Part shown: piece after piece, positions 59,357 to 64,000 of the stretch
Numbering within the stretch: the first letter of the stretch is position 1
How the letters are laid out: the number at the start of each line of letters is the position of its first letter
From: Zoogloea sp041908905
GTDB taxonomy: Bacteria; Pseudomonadota; Gammaproteobacteria; Burkholderiales; Rhodocyclaceae
Direction of reading: 5' to 3'
Length of the DNA stretch: 64,000 nucleotides
Assembly (NCBI RefSeq): GCF_041908905.1
Contig: NZ_JAYREK010000013.1
Coordinates: 1-64,000, forward strand
Notes under the pieces: model-generated
What the model saw: the letters and a program-made list of their open reading frames with translations, nothing else
Database searches by the model: none
Told to the model about the DNA's origin: nothing
Made by a program: the position numbers and the translations under genes

Positions 59357-59371
59357 CGCCGGTGCCTGGCC

Positions 59372-59794
59372 TCAGATCTGCAGGATGCCCGCGGTCTTGA
59401 GACCGATGAACAGCGCGGCGCCGATCAGCAGGTTCTTGAAGCTGACGTAGCACAGCATGTCCATCAGCGTGGCGCGGCGGTACAGGCGGCCCCACCAGGG
59501 GCCTTCCTTGACGTAGGGCTTGGCGTCCATCCGCACCAAGACCTCGAATACGCTCCAGCCGAACCACCAGCCGATGATCGCCCCCGCCGACAGGTGGCCG
59601 AGGGCCGCCATCACCCAGGCCACGGTGGCGGCGAGGGCCAGCGCGAAGCCGGCGCCCTGGATGGCCTTCCGGGCGGGCTGGCCCTTGCCGGCCCAGGGCC
59701 ACAGGTGGTCGCGCAGCTCGGCGATGAACCACGCGGCGCCTCTGGCCTCGCCATAGGCGGGCTGGCGCAGTTCGTTGCGGTCGGCGATGGTCAT
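59372..59794 (-). CDS. Unknown membrane protein coupled to nosR
   Basis: A 140-residue protein whose ATG overlaps the nosR stop codon (ATGA at 59794-59791), so it is translationally coupled to nosR. It starts MTIADRNELRQPAYGEARGA. Two or three hydrophobic helices are visible: GFALALAATVAWVMAALGHL, AGAIIGWWFGWSVFEVLV, and FKNLLIGAALFIGLKTAGIL at the C-terminus. Between them is a hydrophilic loop KPYVKEGPWWGRLYRRATLM. There is no metal-binding Cys cluster and no signal peptide. It is not one of the standard nos genes I know (R, Z, D, F, Y, L, X). Its position suggests a role beside NosR in electron supply or NosZ maturation; this is inference. Confidence 0.85.
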   Translation of the reverse strand: MTIADRNELRQPAYGEARGAAWFIAELRDHLWPWAGKGQPARKAIQGAGFALALAATVAWVMAALGHLSAGAIIGWWFGWSVFEVLVRMDAKPYVKEGPWWGRLYRRATLMDMLCYVSFKNLLIGAALFIGLKTAGILQI

Positions 59795-61992
59795 GCTCGG
59801 GCTCCTTGCGCTTTGGTGTCCATCGGCACGGGCTTGATGGGGATGAAGTAGCCCTTGCCGTCGATGGGGGTGAGGGGCTGGCCGGCCTTCTCGCGGCGCT
59901 TGCGTTCCTGGGCCAGGGGCGGGCAGGCGTGGTCGTCGTAGTAGAGCACCATGCAGTCGAGGCACAGCATGCACTCGCGCTGGTCGATGTTGCCCCTGGT
60001 GTCGATCGCCAGCGAACCGCAGCCCTTGGCGCAGGCCTTGCAGCTGGTGCACTCGTCCTTGCGCTTCAGGCCGAACCAGCGGAAGGTGGTGGGCATGGCG
60101 AGCGCGGCGCCGAGGGGGCACAGGTACTTGCAGAACGGCCGTTCGACGAAGATCGAGATGCCCAGCAGGCCCGCCGCGAAGAGGCTGTAGGGCCAGCTGC
60201 GGTTGAGGATGCCGACCAGGAAGGTGGTCTTGAAGGGTTCGACCTCGGCGAGCTTCTCGGCCAGGCCCATGCTGAAGAAGGACACCGCCAGCAGCCCGAA
60301 GAAGACTACATATTTGAGCCACTTCAGCTTGTCGTGGAGAGCCTGGGGCAGGTGGGTCTGGAAGCGCTTGAGGCCGATCGCACCGCCGAGCTTGTAGAGC
60401 AGCTCGGACAGCGAGCCGAAGGGGCACATCCAGCCGCAGAAGAAGCCGCGCCCCCAGATGAACACCGTGGCGATGATGAAGATCCAGAAGATGAAGATCA
60501 GCGGATCCGACAGGAAGAGCTCCCATTTCCACTGGAACAGCAGGCTGTGGAACCAGGTGAGCACCTGGGTGATCGACGGCTGGGCCATCGCGTAGAAGCC
60601 CACGAAGCCGATGCTCACCACCCAGCCGGTGTACTTGAAGGCATTCACCGGCCACTTGTTGCGGCGGTCGGCGCGGCGCACCAGCTTGTCGCGGCTGGCA
60701 TAGGCGGCGGAGACCACCAGCAGCAGCGTCACGAAGATGCCGATGTCGACGGCCTTGTCCTTCCACACCTTGAGCCAGGTCGGGTCGGGCTTGACGATCT
60801 TCGGGCGGCCACCTTCGAGGTAGGCGTCGGCGAGCCAGTATTCCCGGTCGAAGTTGGCGAAGGTCTTGGCGGCGGTTTCCTTGTCGATCTTGTTGCCGAG
60901 GAAGACCAGCTTCCACGGGTAGGCGGCCGAGAAGCTCTTGCCGCGGATGATGAAGATCGCCGATTCGTCGAAGGCCGGCGCGCCGGCGGCGGAGACGCCC
61001 CACAGGTTGAGGTAGTCGAGGTCGCGGAAGGTGAAGGAATCGCCGCCCTGGCGCACCTGAACCCGGTCGTAGATGCCGCCGCGCACGAAGCCGGAGCCCT
61101 TGAAGGAGTCCATGCCGGCGGTCTTGATGATGAAGATCGCGTGCTCGCCTTCCTTGAGGCGGCCCATCAGGCTGGCGTAGCCGTCCTTGCCGAGGATGGC
61201 CTGGCCGACGGTGGGCTGGTTGAGGTAGCCGAACCACAGGTCCATGTAGGGTTTGCCGCTGTTCTTGAGGCCGACCTCCTCGGGCTTGACGGTGAGGCGC
61301 TGCACGCTGCCGTCCTCGACCAGCTGGGCCCAGCCGGGCGTGGTGGTGGCCGCGGGGAACCTGGCCTGGGGCCGCACCACGGGCTTGAGGATGCCGACCT
61401 GCTTGGCCACCTCGCCGCCGGACAGCATCATGACCTGGTTCTGGGCGATCACGGTGACGGTGGCGCCGGTGATGGCGTCGAGGCCGATGAGGTTTTCCTC
61501 GGGCCGCGACTTGCCGATCTCGATGTTGTCGCCGACGAACTTGCCCAGGTACTGGTTGTTGAACTTGATGAGGGCCGATTCGGGGATGCCCAGGAGCAGG
61601 ATCGGCTCGGAGTGCTTGAGGATCTTGACGCCCGCAAACTTGCCGGCGGTGTCCATGCCGATCAGGGTGACCACCGGCTTGCCCGAATAGGCCGGGATGT
61701 CGGTGATGTCGGTGGACAGCATCACGTAGCCGACGAGCTTCTTCTGGCCACCTTCCCCGGCGTAGGCTTCCACGTAGGGGGGCTGGCCCTTGCGCTCGGA
61801 GAAGGAGGTGGCGCCAGGCATCACGTCCTTGCAGGGGGCGTAGTCGCACATCCGGGGTGAACTGGTCAGCTCGGGCGGGAGCTTGACTTCGTAGGTGTCG
61901 GCGAGGGCGCTGCCGGCCACGACGAGGCCGGCGAGCAGGGCGGCGGCCCGCCGGTACAGGCGTTTCAGATGGAGGGTGGGGAGAGGCTTCAT
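59791..61992 (-). CDS. nosR: NosR, membrane flavo-iron-sulfur protein for N2O reduction
   Basis: NosR supplies electrons to NosZ and is needed for its expression and activity. The 733-residue protein has a Sec signal peptide (MKPLPTLHLKRLYRRAAALL), then a large periplasmic FMN-binding domain with GLDAITGATVTVIAQNQVMM, where the Thr of the SGAT-like motif attaches flavin. Several helices follow. Cys motifs near the cytoplasmic side are CGWMCPFGSLSELLYKLGG and FCKYLCPLGAALAMPTTF. The C-terminal polyferredoxin has CTSCKACAKGCGSLAI and CMLCLDCMVLYYDDHACPP. It lies downstream of nosZ with a terminator and an FNR-like promoter between them. Confidence 0.97.
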   Translation of the reverse strand: MKPLPTLHLKRLYRRAAALLAGLVVAGSALADTYEVKLPPELTSSPRMCDYAPCKDVMPGATSFSERKGQPPYVEAYAGEGGQKKLVGYVMLSTDITDIPAYSGKPVVTLIGMDTAGKFAGVKILKHSEPILLLGIPESALIKFNNQYLGKFVGDNIEIGKSRPEENLIGLDAITGATVTVIAQNQVMMLSGGEVAKQVGILKPVVRPQARFPAATTTPGWAQLVEDGSVQRLTVKPEEVGLKNSGKPYMDLWFGYLNQPTVGQAILGKDGYASLMGRLKEGEHAIFIIKTAGMDSFKGSGFVRGGIYDRVQVRQGGDSFTFRDLDYLNLWGVSAAGAPAFDESAIFIIRGKSFSAAYPWKLVFLGNKIDKETAAKTFANFDREYWLADAYLEGGRPKIVKPDPTWLKVWKDKAVDIGIFVTLLLVVSAAYASRDKLVRRADRRNKWPVNAFKYTGWVVSIGFVGFYAMAQPSITQVLTWFHSLLFQWKWELFLSDPLIFIFWIFIIATVFIWGRGFFCGWMCPFGSLSELLYKLGGAIGLKRFQTHLPQALHDKLKWLKYVVFFGLLAVSFFSMGLAEKLAEVEPFKTTFLVGILNRSWPYSLFAAGLLGISIFVERPFCKYLCPLGAALAMPTTFRWFGLKRKDECTSCKACAKGCGSLAIDTRGNIDQRECMLCLDCMVLYYDDHACPPLAQERKRREKAGQPLTPIDGKGYFIPIKPVPMDTKAQGARA

Positions 61993-62022
61993 GGCGGTTC
62001 CGATGAATCAGCGTTTCATTGA

Positions 62023-62064
62023 ATTCTGATGTGCCGCTGGCGGTGCGGCCTTAAGCTGAGTCAA
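62023..62064 (-). promoter_or_regulatory. FNR-like site and -10 element of nosR
   Basis: On the minus strand TTGAC-TCAG-CTTAA (62064-62051) resembles the FNR/DNR box. CAGAAT (62028-62023) lies about 32 bases from its centre. Transcription would start near 62016, 24 bases before nosR. Confidence 0.45.
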
Positions 62065-62105
62065 GCCAGAAAAACTTGCTGTGGGCAGGCCTGGTGGCGC
62101 CCAAA

Positions 62106-62134
62106 GAAAAACGGGGAGACGCAAGCGCCTCCCC
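62106..62134 (-). terminator. Intrinsic terminator of nosZ
   Basis: On the minus strand GGGGAGGCGC (62134-62125) pairs with GCGTCTCCCC (62122-62113), with a G-U or single mismatch, and is followed by GTTTTT. It lies 40 bases after the nosZ stop. Confidence 0.85.
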
Positions 62135-62173
62135 AAAGACTTCTTCATTTATCGACGTACTGCGGGGTGCCGA

Positions 62174-64000
62174 TTACTTCTCGACGATCATGCGGGTGCG
62201 CATCTCGAGGTGCAGTGCATGGCAGAAATGCGTGCAGTAGCACCAGTACACACCGGGTTTGTCGGCCTTGAAGGTGACCGACTTGGTTTCCTGCGGATTC
62301 ACGATGAAGTTGATGTCGTACTTGGGAATCGCGAAGCCGTGGGTGAGGTCTTCCACCTTGTCGAGGTTGGTGAGGATGATCGTGACCTCGTCGCCCTTCT
62401 TCAGCTTGAACTCGCGCAGGCTGTAGGCGGGGGCCTGGGACACCAGCTTGACGGTGACCTTGTTGCCGTTCCTGAAGACGCCGGAGTCCTTCGGATCCTT
62501 GACGGCGTTGGGGAAGTCATCCACGTTGAAGACCTGCTTGGTCTTCACCTTCTCGCGCTTGACGATGATGAAGTCGTGGGGCTCCGGATACACCGGGTGG
62601 TCGGCGAGCATCACCATCTTTTCGCCGCGGATGTCGATCAGCTGCTCGTTCTCGGGGTGCAGCGGGCCGACCGGCAGGAAACGGTCCTTCGAGAACTTGC
62701 AGCCCACCGCCAGGAACTGGCCGCCGGCTTCCTTGGTTTCACCCATGTCGGCGCTGATGTGGCCCGGCTGGTAATGCACGTCGATGCGGTCGACCACGTA
62801 CTTGACGTTCTTGTCGCCGGCGTGGAACTTGATGGCGGCGTCGATGTTCCACTTGACGATCTGGCTGTCCAGGAACAGCGTGGTGAAGGCATTGCCGCGG
62901 CCGTCGTAGGTGGTGTGCAGGGGGCCGAGGCCGATCTCGACTTCGGCGGCGATGCTCTTGTTGATGTCGTCCAGCTTGCCGTCGAGGAACTCCTCGACCT
63001 TGGCCAGCTCGATCACCGTGGCGGTGGGCGACAGCTTGCCGGAGCAGATGAAGTACTTGCCGTCCGGGCTGGCGTTCACGCCGTGGGGGTTCTTCGGCAC
63101 CGGCACGTAGCAGGTGAGGGCGGTCTTCGGATCCTTGTTGGCCTCCTTGGTGCCATCCACCACCGGCACCTTGCTGTCGCCGATGGTCGTGAACTTGCCG
63201 TCCTTGATGGCCTGCTCGATGCGCGCCACGTCGAAGAACACGCAGGCGTCCTTCTCGGAGGACATCATGTCCTCGTACTTGGCGCCGCCTTCCACGTTGT
63301 ACTGGTTGGCCGCGGCCAGGCGGCCGTTGTAGGAGGTCGCGACGAGGTCCATGTTGCCGTCGACGCGGCACTGCCAGCGCACCTCCATGGTTTCGGCGTC
63401 GACGCAGGTGAACAGCGTCTTGTACTTGGTGGGGTCGTCCACGTCACGGCCGTCGTTGGGCTGCGGGATGTGGAACTCGTTGCCGCAGAAGACGCGGGTG
63501 GTGCGGTTGATGGACTGGTCCACCGGGTCGCGCTTGTCCGGGAAGATGCCGTGGAAGCCCTGGATGTTGGGGATCTCGGTGATCTTGTCGCACTCGAAGA
63601 CGTCGCCGCGGATGCGCGCGATGCGGCCGTGGATCTTGTCGTTCACCCAGTAGTACTTGCCGTCGTAGGTGCCGTCGGTGTAAGAACCGTGGATGTGGTG
63701 GGTGTCGCCGGTCTTGTACTTCAGGCTGCCATCGGCCTTGGTGCCGATGACGGCCTTCGATTCGTTGGTGATGCCCCAGCCGCTCATGCAGTCGATGTTG
63801 AAGGTCGGCACGCGCTTGATCTCGCGCCCGGAGGGCAGGCCCAGCACGCGCACCTCGCCCGAGTGGCCGCCGGACCACACGCCGTAGTAGGTGTCGAGCT
63901 GGCCCGGCGCCGGGTGCAGGTTCAGCTCGCCGGCGGCGCCGTGGGCTGCGGCGGGTGCAGCGGGGGCGGCGGCCGGAGCGGCGGCGGTCGGTGCGGCCTC
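62174..64000 (-). CDS. nosZ: Nitrous oxide reductase NosZ, N-terminus beyond window
   Basis: NosZ reduces N2O to N2 in the periplasm. 608 residues are present and the frame runs off the window edge, so the signal peptide is not visible. The visible N-terminal part is an Ala/Pro linker, then LDTYYGVWSGGHSGEVRVLG. The CuZ ligands include DTHHIH (63706-63689), NPHGV, LGPLHTTYDGRGNA and VHYQPGHI, and another His in YPEPHDFII. The C-terminal cupredoxin CuA domain has the His of THGF and C-T-H-F-C-H-A-L-H-L-E-M (62250-62203). The Trp usual at the third position of that CuA loop in Pseudomonas-type enzymes is His here. NosR next door suggests a clade I type, but assignment needs the signal peptide. 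Confidence 0.97.
   Translation of the reverse strand, partial: EAAPTAAAPAAAPAAPAAAHGAAGELNLHPAPGQLDTYYGVWSGGHSGEVRVLGLPSGREIKRVPTFNIDCMSGWGITNESKAVIGTKADGSLKYKTGDTHHIHGSYTDGTYDGKYYWVNDKIHGRIARIRGDVFECDKITEIPNIQGFHGIFPDKRDPVDQSINRTTRVFCGNEFHIPQPNDGRDVDDPTKYKTLFTCVDAETMEVRWQCRVDGNMDLVATSYNGRLAAANQYNVEGGAKYEDMMSSEKDACVFFDVARIEQAIKDGKFTTIGDSKVPVVDGTKEANKDPKTALTCYVPVPKNPHGVNASPDGKYFICSGKLSPTATVIELAKVEEFLDGKLDDINKSIAAEVEIGLGPLHTTYDGRGNAFTTLFLDSQIVKWNIDAAIKFHAGDKNVKYVVDRIDVHYQPGHISADMGETKEAGGQFLAVGCKFSKDRFLPVGPLHPENEQLIDIRGEKMVMLADHPVYPEPHDFIIVKREKVKTKQVFNVDDFPNAVKDPKDSGVFRNGNKVTVKLVSQAPAYSLREFKLKKGDEVTIILTNLDKVEDLTHGFAIPKYDINFIVNPQETKSVTFKADKPGVYWCYCTHFCHALHLEMRTRMIVEK

Noticed and set aside
59806..61860. 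A 684-codon plus-strand frame opposite nosR
   Set aside because: It mirrors nosR, which carries signal peptide, flavin and iron-sulfur motifs on the minus strand.

Overview
The window is a dense, GC-rich chromosomal segment of a betaproteobacterium, most likely a denitrifying member of the Rhodocyclales (Azospira/Dechloromonas/Thauera type). This placement is inferred from gene order: greA, a DUF4149 gene, yhbY, rlmE, ftsH, folP, glmM, then pstSCAB, tpiA, secG, tRNA-Leu and a 14-gene nuo operon. The nitrous oxide reductase (nos) locus at the right end points the same way. No insertion sequence, prophage, CRISPR array or rRNA was seen.

Positions 1-9500 hold a truncated TPR protein, cysS, a branched-chain amino-acid-type binding protein and the heat-shock set grpE-dnaK-dnaJ on the minus strand. 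Readable sigma-32 promoters precede grpE and dnaK. A serine/threonine kinase fused to a cyclic-nucleotide-binding domain diverges from grpE. Positions 9500-20700 hold a small AP2-domain DNA-binding protein, a YvlD-like membrane protein, hemH, hrcA, nadK, recN, a TMEM165/GDT1-type exporter, fur divergent from bamE, dapB, and a soluble hybrid histidine kinase with two receiver domains and an Hpt domain.

Positions 20700-37100 are the housekeeping core. carAB-greA has a hairpin in the leader, and is followed by the DUF4149 gene, yhbY/rlmE, ftsH, folP, glmM, the phosphate transporter pstSCAB (Pho-box promoter, pstS/pstC hairpin), tpiA, secG and tRNA-Leu(GAG). Positions 37170-51770 are nuoA-N, encoding the whole of respiratory complex I, closed by a strong terminator. 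A cytochrome c5-like lipoprotein follows.

Positions 52850-64000 are the nos region, mostly on the minus strand. nosZ (cut by the window edge), nosR and a 140-residue membrane protein form one part. nosD-nosF-nosY-nosL, two small unknown genes and a second nosL form the other. The parts are separated by ydhR, an orphan hicA-like gene, arfB and a LapA-like gene. FNR-like sites sit upstream of nosR and nosD. Together with complex I, the locus indicates electron transport that can end in N2O reduction.

The best candidate for something undescribed is the tightly coupled pair of small genes between the two nosL copies (53354-53997). Next are the membrane protein coupled to nosR, the unusual CuA motif of NosZ, and the kinase-CNB and AP2 proteins.
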